Assembly: GCF_001027925.1 (NCBI RefSeq)
Contig: NZ_LECT01000050.1
Coordinates: forward strand, 62,001 to 126,000
Direction: 5' to 3'
Source of the DNA: Rhodopirellula islandica
GTDB taxonomy: Bacteria > Planctomycetota > Planctomycetia > Pirellulales > Pirellulaceae
DNA: 64,000 bases
Of the stretch, positions 53,517 to 62,900 are shown piece after piece. Under the pieces are notes generated by a model. That model saw only the letters and a list, made by a program, of their open reading frames with translations. It ran no database searches and was not told the DNA's origin. Numbering within the stretch: the stretch's first letter is position 1; every line of letters begins with the position of its first letter. The translations under genes and the position numbers were made by a program.

Positions 53517-54245
53517 ATGGAAATTTGGCCCGCCATCGATTTGCGTCACGGAAAACCGGTTCGCCTTCGCCAAGGAGACTACGACCAGCAAACCACGTTC
53601 GGGGATGACCCGGTCGAATTCGCAAAACGCTGGCAGGAATCCGGCGCCAAACGATTGCACTTGGTCGATCTGGACGCCGCGCGAGGCGACAGTCCCGACG
53701 CTAACCGAGACGCGGTGCAGCGGATCATCGAGGCAACCGGGTTGCCCTGCCAAATGGGCGGTGGTGTGCGTGATGAAGCCACGATCGAATCGTTGTTGAA
53801 AGTGGGCGTCACCCGTTTGGTCGTTGGTTCGCGGGCGTTGAAAGACCCGGACTGGTTCGTCGAAATGTGCGACAAGTATCCCGGCAAGTTGGTCGCAGGC
53901 ATCGATGCTCGTGATGGCATGGTTGCCACACAAGGCTGGCTCGAAACCAGCGACGTCTCGGCGTTTGAGTTTGCGACCAAATTGCGATCGCGAACTGAAA
54001 ACATCGCAGCGATTGTCTACACCGACATCGCGAAAGACGGCATGATGCAAGGTCCCAACTTTGAAGGGTTGGCAGAGATGGCCGCCGCGAGCGACATCCC
54101 GTTGGTGGCCAGTGGTGGCGTGACGACCTATGACGACATCAAGCAGCTGGTCGAGATGAAGATGCCCGCCGCGATTGTCGGTCGGTCACTCTATGACGGG
54201 GTGATGGAGTTGGGTGAGGTCGTGCGATTGGCTGGTGACGTTTAG
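53517..54245 (+). CDS. hisA: Phosphoribosylformimino-5-aminoimidazole carboxamide ribotide isomerase
   Basis: It is 242 residues, a (beta/alpha)8 isomerase of histidine biosynthesis. The catalytic Asp is D8 in WPAIDLRHGKPVRL, the second Asp lies in YTDIAKDGMMQGPN, and phosphate-binding segments are GGGVRD and ASGGVTTYDDI. ATG 53517 starts the family-normal sequence. It is alone here; no other his genes are visible. It is followed by palindromic repeats, then a convergent sulfatase. Confidence 0.94.
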   Translation: MEIWPAIDLRHGKPVRLRQGDYDQQTTFGDDPVEFAKRWQESGAKRLHLVDLDAARGDSPDANRDAVQRIIEATGLPCQMGGGVRDEATIESLLKVGVTRLVVGSRALKDPDWFVEMCDKYPGKLVAGIDARDGMVATQGWLETSDVSAFEFATKLRSRTENIAAIVYTDIAKDGMMQGPNFEGLAEMAAASDIPLVASGGVTTYDDIKQLVEMKMPAAIVGRSLYDGVMELGEVVRLAGDV

Positions 54246-54697
54246 GACGTCGTCGTCCGCAGCATTGGTAGCGAAAATCGTCAAGACTTTCGACGAACCA
54301 TCGTGCAAGTCGAAACTCTTGACGAGTTTCGCTACTGGAGACTTGGGCTGTCGCGGAATTTGAGTTGCGGGTTGGTTAGACATCGGTGCGCGTGCCCTCC
54401 CCCGGAAACCTCGCTGAACGCTCGCTTTCCGACCCCTCCCGTTTCACGGGCGGGGTTCATCGCATCGCCCCGGATGGGGCTGGCGTGGGGATGAGGGATG
54501 GAGCCTTGCTCACGCGTCGGGTTTCTATTCGACGGGCTTGGAAGCCGATCGTACGGCGGCGCTCGCGTCGGATGGCGTCATTGAGAAAGTTCCATTGACA
54601 ATTGACAATTTGAAATGGGTTAGGAGACGTTCGCCCCAGTCGCATTTTTCACTTTGCAGTTGTCGATTTCACTTTTTCAATGGTTGAGAACGCAAGG
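54246..54697. repeat. Repeat-rich convergent gap (three repeat families)
   Basis: At 54268-54294 and 54309-54335 lie two inverted copies of the GTAGCGAAA..GAGTTTCG family seen at 41.3 kb. At 54401-54458 lies the CTCGCTGAACGCTCGCTTTC hairpin repeat seen at 35.34 and 11.4 kb, followed by GCCCCGGATGGGGC. At 54589-54682 lies the AT-rich palindromic element matching 43937-44041 (CATTGAGAAAGTTCCATTGA ... CACTTTTTCAATGG). The gap separates hisA from the sulfatase gene. No gene supported. Confidence 0.7.
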
Positions 54698-56221
54698 CTA
54701 GCGAGAACCTTTCCAGGTCAGTTGAGGCTCGTCGTCCGTGAGCTTTCCGGGGCCGCGGATTTCGGTGCCGGTGACCTTTTGAAGTCGGTCGCCGAGTTGT
54801 TGACGATAGACTTCGGCGGCTGCCTGCAGTTGTTGGACGACTTCGGGGTGGGCTTCGATCACATTGGTGGTTTCCGAAACGTCGGCGTCCAAGTCGTACA
54901 GCTCCAGGCCGGATTTGGTCATTGCATAACCATCGGGCATGCCGTCTTTTCCTGGTTCGCGATCACCAAGCGTTCGATAGGCATGCGGGAAAACCAATTT
55001 GAAACGTTCGTTGCGAATCGTTTGGAGTTGCCCGCCGCTGTAGTACCCGACGAAGGATTCGTGAGGGGATGTCGCGCCCGGAACATCCAACATCAAGTCC
55101 AGGATGGAGTGACCATCGATCTTTTGCGTGGGAGCCTCGCCGCCGGTCAACTCGACAATCGTTGGCAGGACATCGATGGTTGAGCAGAACGTGTCGCAGG
55201 TGGTGCCCGCAGGAATGGTGTCAGGCCACCACATCACGGTTGGTTCGCGAACGCCGCCTTCCCACTGGGTGCCTTTGCCTTCGCGAAGGGGACCGGCGCT
55301 GCCGGCGTGGTTGCCGTAGGAAAGCCACGGTCCGTTGTCGCTGGTGAAGATCACGAGCGTGTTCTTTTGTTGGTCGATGGATTCAATCGCCGAAAGGATC
55401 TGGCCGACCGACCAATCGACTTCCATCATCACGTCGCCGAACAGCCCTGCCCCGCTCTTGCCGCGAAAACGCTCGGAGACATACAGCGGGACGTGGACCA
55501 TCGGATGAGGCAGATACAGCAAGAACGGCTTGTCACTGGATGGATCCTCGATGAACTCGACGCTGCGGCGGGTGAGTTCCACCGTCATCTGTTCTTGATC
55601 GGCCGGTTGGACATTGTCGTTGACGATTCGAGGTGGTTGGCCTGCGAAGGATTCGATGATTGGCAGCGGTGGCCAATTGCCGGGGTCGCTGGGATCTTTC
55701 TGTTGACGGCGGATGGTGTCCGGGTGCAGCGGCCACATGTCGTTGCTGTAGGGGATGCCGTAGAACTGGTCAAAGCCTTGATTGGTCGGCAAGAATTTGG
55801 GGTGATGTCCCAGGTGCCATTTGCCGTGGCAGGCGGTTCGATAGCCCGCGGATCGGCAGACTTCGGCGAAGGTGGTTTCGGAGGGAGCCAGGCCGATCTT
55901 GGCTTGAGGGCCGAGTGCTCCAGACAGCCCGAGACGGCGGTGGTAGCAACCGGTGAGAAGAGCCGAGCGTGACGCGGAGCAGACGGCGGACGAGACGCTG
56001 AAATCGGTGAACTTGCGGCCTTCGTTGGCCATTCGTTCCAGATTTGGCGTGGAGTAGCCTTGGGCACCAAAAGGGCCAATGTCGGCATAAGCCATGTCGT
56101 CCATGTAAATCACGACGATGTTCGGTCGTGATCCCGCCACATCATCGGGAGTGGCGGCGGAGGCGGGAAGAGTGGTGAAGAAGGCGGGGAGGCAAATTGC
56201 CAGGAGGTGAGGGAATCGCAT
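54698..56221 (-). CDS. Exported sulfatase
   Basis: It is 507 residues. An N-terminal signal peptide (FPHLLAICLPAFFTTLPA) directs export. The formylglycine site is C81 in SSAVCSASRSALLTG, a CxAxR-type motif needing a maturase (FGE or anSME) found elsewhere. Metal ligands are in NIVVIYMDDMAYADIG and TSDNGPWLSYGNHAGSAGPL, and GKWHLGHHP is the second active-site segment. It should cleave a sulfate ester on a marine polysaccharide; the exact sugar is unknown. ATG 56221 sits 8 bp after the C25 peptidase stop, so the two form an operon. Confidence 0.93.
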   Translation of the reverse strand: MRFPHLLAICLPAFFTTLPASAATPDDVAGSRPNIVVIYMDDMAYADIGPFGAQGYSTPNLERMANEGRKFTDFSVSSAVCSASRSALLTGCYHRRLGLSGALGPQAKIGLAPSETTFAEVCRSAGYRTACHGKWHLGHHPKFLPTNQGFDQFYGIPYSNDMWPLHPDTIRRQQKDPSDPGNWPPLPIIESFAGQPPRIVNDNVQPADQEQMTVELTRRSVEFIEDPSSDKPFLLYLPHPMVHVPLYVSERFRGKSGAGLFGDVMMEVDWSVGQILSAIESIDQQKNTLVIFTSDNGPWLSYGNHAGSAGPLREGKGTQWEGGVREPTVMWWPDTIPAGTTCDTFCSTIDVLPTIVELTGGEAPTQKIDGHSILDLMLDVPGATSPHESFVGYYSGGQLQTIRNERFKLVFPHAYRTLGDREPGKDGMPDGYAMTKSGLELYDLDADVSETTNVIEAHPEVVQQLQAAAEVYRQQLGDRLQKVTGTEIRGPGKLTDDEPQLTWKGSR

Positions 56222-56229
56222 GAGGTGGG

Positions 56230-57858
56230 TCAATCAGGGAGGAAGGTTCTTTGGGCCGCGCTGGCCCACCCTGTTTTACCATGAACAAAACCGCGAATGA
56301 TCAACGGGCCGGATTCTCCCAGGGGAAGCTGGAGTGTTTGCAGGACACGTTTGCCGGCTGGAACTTCGATGGTGTGCTCGGTGATCGTGGTGCCATGGGC
56401 ATCGTGATCTTTGCTTGAATCGGTGGGCGTTTGCGTGATCGCGGTCAACGGTCGTTCGATGGCAACGATCAGGGTTCCTGCGATCGGGCTGGTGACAGCG
56501 ATGCTGAGCGAACGGGGTGCGGGCTGGTTGCTGGGGGCGGGCTCAATGGAAATTTCCAACGGTTGAGGCGGATGCAATCGCAAGGTTGGGTCGCCGAGCA
56601 ATTGATAAAGCGCTGCGTGTTCCAAGCGTTCTTGTTGCAGGTCCGTTCCCGCGGGTGAAATCAACGAGGCCAGTGTGTCGACCATGACTCGCATGGTGGA
56701 TTGTTTTCCCTGTTCTTTGGATTGCAGGCTGCGAGCGGCATGCAGCATCGCGTCTCCGATGCGGTCGCAACCGGTGTTTTGTTGGCCACCCGAGTAAACG
56801 GATTCCAGCAGTCCGAGTCCCATGCAAGCGTTGCCATACGGCATCGACAAGCGAGACGATGCGATCACCGCGATGGGGCCTCCGTCGGCGAGCACCATGC
56901 GTTCGGCCAAGCAGTCTCCTGGTGCGTCGTAGGCACCGGCGAAGCAAGCTAGCAACACTGCGATGGTCGCGCCGTTGGGAGCTCGTTTGAGCTGAGTCGT
57001 GTTTTGATTGTTGAGCAAGGATTCCACCGACCACTGCTGGCGGGCTGCCGGCGTCCCATCCGCCGCGGTTGTTTGCAGCAGTTCGAGGCGATCGATTTGG
57101 CCGTGGCCCGCATACACCCAAAAGCGTGCGCCGGTGCGATAGCGATTCAGGACCGCATCGGTGAACGATTTGCCGGGAGGACAAAACGGATGGTTGGGAC
57201 TGGCATAGGCAATTTGTGGTTTCGCATCCGCTGGCAGAACCGTCGTGATCACCCCGCGAGTGACGGATTCGATGGCGGTGTCGACCATCGCCCCAAAGCC
57301 GCCGACTCCGCCGGTCAATTGAAAGGAGCGTCGCCAGAGTCCAAAGTCGTCTGAGTTTTCGTACGCTTCAATCCGCTGGACCACACTGGCCAATTGCTCG
57401 GCAGACCGAATCGGCAAGCGGCCGATGGCAGCGTCGCTGACCCGATCGCCGTCGCGATCACCATAAGGAAGATCGGTGGGCAGCGTGGACGTGGATCCGA
57501 ATCGTGAGGTGATCGGAGCAGGAATCATCCAGGTGGGAATCTGGTGCGATTGATTGCGACGCGTGTCGTAATCGGGGGTGTCGCCAACAAGCACGATGTA
57601 ACGGGTGGCGGCTCCACCGGCGTTCCAGATTTCTTGGTGCGTGAGCGTCGCGGTGTTCGCTGGTCGAACGGTCGCGATTCGAAGTCCTTCCTCGGATCTC
57701 ATTTCGATCCAGGGTTGCAGGGCTGCGTCCAGTTCCGGCGAGGCGACCACGATGACATCCACGTCATCGGCCGAATTCGCAGTGGCGGGGAAGCAAACTG
57801 CCACCAGAGCTAGCAGAGCCAGCAAGCATGAGCCAAAAGGGAGGGGGCGACGATTCAT
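56230..57858 (-). CDS. Exported peptidase C25 (gingipain-fold) family protein
   Basis: It is 542 residues with a signal peptide (FGSCLLALLALVAVCFPATA). The catalytic His is H252 in FWVYAGHGQIDRL, the catalytic Cys is C305 in IAVLLACFAGAYD, in the order and spacing of the gingipain/caspase-like fold. ERMVLADGGPIAVIASSRLS follows. A beta-rich C-terminal region is present. Gingipains are secreted through the type IX system in Bacteroidota; planctomycete C25 proteins may use another route. Its ATG is 57858, and the gene directly precedes the sulfatase on the same strand. Confidence 0.82.
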   Translation of the reverse strand: MNRRPLPFGSCLLALLALVAVCFPATANSADDVDVIVVASPELDAALQPWIEMRSEEGLRIATVRPANTATLTHQEIWNAGGAATRYIVLVGDTPDYDTRRNQSHQIPTWMIPAPITSRFGSTSTLPTDLPYGDRDGDRVSDAAIGRLPIRSAEQLASVVQRIEAYENSDDFGLWRRSFQLTGGVGGFGAMVDTAIESVTRGVITTVLPADAKPQIAYASPNHPFCPPGKSFTDAVLNRYRTGARFWVYAGHGQIDRLELLQTTAADGTPAARQQWSVESLLNNQNTTQLKRAPNGATIAVLLACFAGAYDAPGDCLAERMVLADGGPIAVIASSRLSMPYGNACMGLGLLESVYSGGQQNTGCDRIGDAMLHAARSLQSKEQGKQSTMRVMVDTLASLISPAGTDLQQERLEHAALYQLLGDPTLRLHPPQPLEISIEPAPSNQPAPRSLSIAVTSPIAGTLIVAIERPLTAITQTPTDSSKDHDAHGTTITEHTIEVPAGKRVLQTLQLPLGESGPLIIRGFVHGKTGWASAAQRTFLPD

Positions 57859-57960
57859 TGCGATCCATCTCTTCAAAAGATTTTGAGTTCGTCCAGTGAC
57901 AACGTCGACTGAGTCAGAACACAACGTCGACTCGGGCAAAACACGGAACGTTCTGCTCCA

Positions 57961-58482
57961 TCATGCATCATCGAGCGACTCATCGGAAGTTGAATCTTCC
58001 AGTCGGTGCCCGGACAGCTCGCCGCGATACCGGCAGGATTCCAAGAAAGATTCCAGCAAAACCTGGGCGGCGACGGCATCGACACGTTGTTTGGTCTTTT
58101 TGCGGGTGGTTTTGCCTTGCCGGATCTTGGCGGTGGCGGCGACCGTTGTGAAACGCTCGTCGAAGAGACGCGTCGGCAGACCGGTGGTTTCCTTCAGCCA
58201 GGCCGCGAATTTTCGGCTTTCTTTGCTTTTGTCGCTCTCGCCACCGTCGCAGTGAATTGGAAGGCCAACGACCCAAGCAGCAATCCGTTCCGATTTCGCG
58301 AGGTCAATGAAGTACTGAGCATCTTTCTCGGGTGTGCTGACCGGATGGGTTTCCAGAGGACTGGCCAGGATCCAGTCGGGGTCACAAATCGCGACTCCAA
58401 TGCGGACTGTTCCGTAGTCGACCGACGCCAATCGCCCGGTGGAAGGAAACCCGTCGTCGGGGATGTCGGTGGACGTTGGCAT
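57961..58482 (-). CDS. ruvX: Putative Holliday junction resolvase / pre-16S rRNA nuclease YqgF
   Basis: It is 173 residues, RNase H-fold. RLASVDYGTVRIGVAICDPD contains the first catalytic Asp, and the later LPTRLFDERFTTVAATA segment and QRVDAVAAQVLLESFL contain the remaining acidic residues of YqgF. YqgF matures the 5' end of 16S rRNA in bacteria. It stands about 100 bp upstream of the C25 peptidase gene on the same strand. Confidence 0.88.
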   Translation of the reverse strand: MPTSTDIPDDGFPSTGRLASVDYGTVRIGVAICDPDWILASPLETHPVSTPEKDAQYFIDLAKSERIAAWVVGLPIHCDGGESDKSKESRKFAAWLKETTGLPTRLFDERFTTVAATAKIRQGKTTRKKTKQRVDAVAAQVLLESFLESCRYRGELSGHRLEDSTSDESLDDA

Positions 58483-58680
58483 TCGAATGCTGGGCGAGAT
58501 AGAAGAGAAATCAAAAAAGAATCACTCAGGGGACACTGATGTGTCCGAAACGTGACTCGGTTGATTCTATCGTCTTGGGCCAGAGAAGATCACTCCAACC
58601 AGAGGAGATCACTCCAAGTCGTTGCCCAGTTCGACGAACGAGGTCTTGGAATGGTTCAAACCACACTGAAGCGGTCCGGT

Positions 58681-59781
58681 CTATTTTTCTTCACTGAGTG
58701 CCTGGCCCCTGGGACGCTGGATCGGAGTCGTTCGGTCGAGCGGCGCGCCGAGAAGCGGTGTTCCATCGTTGGCGACTCGCATGGGTTGCAAGTGGAGGGC
58801 TCGATTCCAGCCTGGTTCAGGTCCCACTTTGGCATGGAAAATGTGCCACCATTGTTGGTTGTCGAGCGACGGAACGAAGCACGAATGGCCGACACCGTAG
58901 ACCGTCTCGGTGCTCTGGAAAGCCGGTTCGGGCAACTTCTTCCAAGCATCGGGAGCCAGGGGATTGTCCTTCACCAATTCCAATCGGCCGAGCTTGTAGG
59001 TTGGCAACCAAGACGCACCGCAGGAATAGAGGAGCGAGGTCTTTCCTTTCGCTTGGAAAACCTCAGGGCCTTCGTTGAGCCCCCGTTGAGAAGCATCGGG
59101 TTCCACGCGTTCCCACCGATAGTCGTCGTTGTCGCAAATGAGAACGCGAGGCCCCGACAGTTCGGTCGGTGAGCTCATCGGAGCGATGTAGAGGTATTGA
59201 TTGTCACTGCCCGGTTTGTCCCATCCCGACCAGATTGCGAACAGCTGGTCGTTGTGATTCAGAAGGGTCATGTCGATCGACCAGATGTTAGGCGATCGAC
59301 CGTCTTCACCATCTCCGGTGGCCAAGGGACCGTGCAGGTTGTACTCGCCCAAAGGGTCAGATGTCTTGGATTCCAAGACGTAGGTCAGATGGTTGGCGTT
59401 GTCGCCATCCGAGGCGGCAAAGTAGACGTAGAAGCGGTCGCCAATCGCATGCAGTTCGGGGGCCCAAACCTCTTTGGAATAAGGTCCTTCGTCAGGTGCT
59501 TTCCAGACCAAGTGACGTTCGCCCATCGTGGTCAGATCGTCGCTTGCAAAGATGAGAATGCCACGGTCGTTGTCCGATTTGCACCATAGGTAGCGAGGTC
59601 GGTGCGGATCCCGAATCACCCAAGGGTCGGCCCCCTTTGCAATCGGATTCCGGAAATGCTGCTGTGAATCGCCAGTGGAAGCCTCTTGTCCGAGTGCATC
59701 GACTCCCGGCGAGAAGCCGAGGAGCCACGTGAAAACCAGTCCCGCAGCCATCAGTATGCAACGTCCGCCGTCAGCGCTCAT
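58681..59781 (-). CDS. Exported GH43-like glycoside hydrolase (arabinanase/xylosidase fold)
   Basis: It is about 366 residues. A signal peptide (CILMAAGLVFTWLLGFSPGV) and then the five-bladed propeller start: NPIAKGADPWVIRDPHRPRY, where the Asp of GADPWVI is the GH43 general base. YSKEVWAPELHAIGDRFYVY and a central DMTLLNHNDQLFAIWSGWD follow, with EGPEVFQAKGKTSLLYSCG the likely acid region. Substrate (arabinan, xylan or galactan) cannot be told. It is an independent gene between ruvX and the large PVC cytochrome gene. Confidence 0.85.
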   Translation of the reverse strand: MSADGGRCILMAAGLVFTWLLGFSPGVDALGQEASTGDSQQHFRNPIAKGADPWVIRDPHRPRYLWCKSDNDRGILIFASDDLTTMGERHLVWKAPDEGPYSKEVWAPELHAIGDRFYVYFAASDGDNANHLTYVLESKTSDPLGEYNLHGPLATGDGEDGRSPNIWSIDMTLLNHNDQLFAIWSGWDKPGSDNQYLYIAPMSSPTELSGPRVLICDNDDYRWERVEPDASQRGLNEGPEVFQAKGKTSLLYSCGASWLPTYKLGRLELVKDNPLAPDAWKKLPEPAFQSTETVYGVGHSCFVPSLDNQQWWHIFHAKVGPEPGWNRALHLQPMRVANDGTPLLGAPLDRTTPIQRPRGQALSEEK

Positions 59782-59989
59782 CGATGTTTCCAGTTGAAAA
59801 TGAAGGAGTGATCTCGCAATCGAAATTCTTGGGCAAGCTTCTGAATCAAGGGGCACGGACCTCACATGGAATGCTTGTCATTTCTTCACGATAGGAGCGT
59901 GTTTGCCTGCAGTCGCTATGGACGGGCGGTCAATGAGCGGGCGACGATGGTTTTGCATTCACGCCAGGTTGTCCGGGTGCCGAATGTTG

Positions 59990-62900
59990 TCACTGCGACA
60001 GCGATTCCAGGTAGTCCAGCAGCGAGGAAAGTTCAAAGGTGGTGTATTCATTCAGGACACCCGTTGGCATGACGGAAACCTCCGATGTCTTTCGGACTTC
60101 GATGTCTTCTTTTTCGATGGTGGTTTCGCTTCCGGTCTGATCGCGGAGCGTGACTCGATCGCTGCGTTCGTCCGTGATGAACCCTGTCAGGAGATCGCCA
60201 TCGGTGGTCAGGATTTTATGAGTCGCGAATCCTTGAGCGATTGTCTTGCTGGGATCGAGAATCGCGACGGCGAGCTCCGGACGCTTGTAGGTTTGGGTGA
60301 TGTTTCCGAGGTACGGTCCCTTCTGAACTTCGGACTGCGAAACGGTATGGCAAGCAATGCATTTGGCACTCGAGAAAACAAGCTTTCCTAGCTCAACGTT
60401 TCCTTTGGCAGCAACGGCTGCGGCGGTCGCTTCCTCGATTTTCAACGAACTGATTGTGGGAGAGTCGGTTGGAATCAGGGATTTCAACTGGAACGCTTCT
60501 TCGGGCGACCAAACTGGAACGGTGGGTTCAGAGGAAAGGGGCTGAGAATCGTCGACCTGGAAAATCTCATCGCCGAGATAGTAGTGCTGGCTCACCAAAT
60601 CCGCTGCCGTTACAGATGGGATTGAGGTGAGTGCCTGTTGCAGTGTTGCTGCAATCTTGGGGGTCTCCTTCCACGATTCGGGTTCGTAGTACGGTCCGCG
60701 TGTGTCCGGGCGGGTACCCCATGAGTCACCTTTCCAAGGTGCTTCGCGACTGTGCAATCGGCAAAGTGCCTCGAGCATCGCGACCTTCGTGTTAGCGTTG
60801 GCGTGTGGGAGTCTTGCAATCAACCCATCAACCACTTCTGTCGAATGAATCATTGCGAGCACTCGGAGAACTTCCGCTTCGGCGGACGATTCGGAAGCGG
60901 AATCCAAGACCGCGAAACAAGCGTCGACCGCATTCCTTTTCGCGAGACAGTGAATAGCGGTATGGACCACGACGGGATCTTCGTGTGACAACGCGGCGAT
61001 GCATTCTTGATCGCTTGCGTCGGTTTGAAGATGCAGCAGTAGATTTCGAAATTCAGATCGCTTGGCAATCGCTTGGTCCACCAACATTTGATGGGCGGGA
61101 TTTCCGCGACGCATCAACTCACGTTGAGCCTCGACGCGGCGTCGATAGCTCGGAGAGCCCATGACTTGAATCAGTTCAGTGTCCGTTGCCTGTGCGAAAT
61201 TTGGCATCGGGTCGGGCTCGAAATCAGTGGGCTTCACACAGACGATGTACCCAACATTGGGTGTCGTCCAATCGAATGTCGCACCTTTCCAACTGGCGCA
61301 GTAAACCCGGCTGTTTCCGTCCACATCGGCGTCGGTTGGCCGAGTCATCTTGATGAACGACTGAGGCGGCTTGGTTTCCTGGTAGGTGGACCCAGCAGGC
61401 GAAACCGTGTGGTGGAAGAGCGACCCTGTTCCCCAGTCAGCAGTGAAGGGAGCGTGGTTCCATTTTCCGAACCCAGGTTCATCGATGTACACGGCTCCGC
61501 AACCTGAACCGCCTCCATAATCAGCCAGGGGTTGCACGCATTCGTCGTTGAAGTTTTTGTAGAGGCGGGGGTAGCCATGATCGTCCATTCCCGTGAAGTG
61601 ATGCAGCCGAACGTCCCATCCTCCACCATCGTTCGTGTTGTCACGAGCGAACATTTCCATCTCCGGACTGATGGCAACCTCGAGGATGTTTCGAGTTCCG
61701 GTTGAGTAGATCTGCAGATCGGTTCCATCAGGACGGACCCGAAGGACGCCTCCACCTCGGTGTGTCAGATGTTTTCCGTCACTCCCTTCTGCATCCAAGA
61801 ATCCGAAATCACCCCCGGCGATATAGAGCCAACCGTCGACTCCGAGACTCAGTCCATTGGTGGTGTGATCGGCGGGCCGATCGGAGTAGTCAAACGCGAG
61901 GTTCTTGACGAGCGTTTTTTGTTCGTCCGCGACACCGTCGCCGTCATGGTCAAAGAACACGCTGAGGTTGGGCGGGTGCATGACATACAACCGGTCGTGG
62001 TCCCATACCAAGCCGCGAGGGGCATCGATTTCGCAAAAGACTTTTGTTTCGTCCGCGCGGTCATCGCCGTCGAGGTCGCGCAGGCGAATCACTCGTCCAC
62101 GTTCAGGATTCCGCCCGAGGGAACCGTTGCCGTCGGAGCTAACGAACAGCGTTCCATCAACGCCTGCGGCGACGAAGACCGGGTAGTTCACTGCGGGAGG
62201 CGAAGCAAAAACGGTTGCCGTGAATCCATCAGGAACCTGGACGTCGCGAAGAATCGCCGCTTCTTGCTCCGCCGAGAGTTCGACGATACGAGGCGGAAGA
62301 TTGCCGCGGTTGGTATACGGATCGGCCGCAAGTGGTTCAAACTTTCCCTTGTCCGACTTGGGATCGGCTGGCCAAAGGGGCCCGATGCCTTCCCCGTCGA
62401 TGTCCACTTCCCAAATGCTGCACCACCCACCGTGTCCGCTGCCTAGGCCGACGATGCGAACAAACCGGACGGGATCGGATTGGCGAAGTGGCAGCTTTCC
62501 TCGACCGTTGGGTTTCGGCTCGGAAGTATCGAGTGACGAGGAATCCAGCAGCGTCGTCCAGGAGGCCCCGTCAAGGGAGCCTTCCACGCGATATTGATAG
62601 ATTCCTCGGCGGGATTCCCACTGGATCGAAATGGTTTCGAGAGCGTGTGGTTCTTCAAACTCAAATTGCAGCGACTGGGGATAGCCACCGCCGCTGGCAC
62701 ACCAACGGGTTTGTTGGTTGCCGTCCAGGGCATGGTAGACGGGATGTCCGTTTTGAGTGCTGGATGCGCTCACCTTCACCAGGGAAGCATCATCAGGGAC
62801 GCTAGTCAGCTCCAAGTCGACTTGCGAGGCGACGTCCTGCTTGTCAATGAACGTTGTCTCGTTCTCGCCTTGATAAGGCGTCAGGTATTCGTCATTGAGT

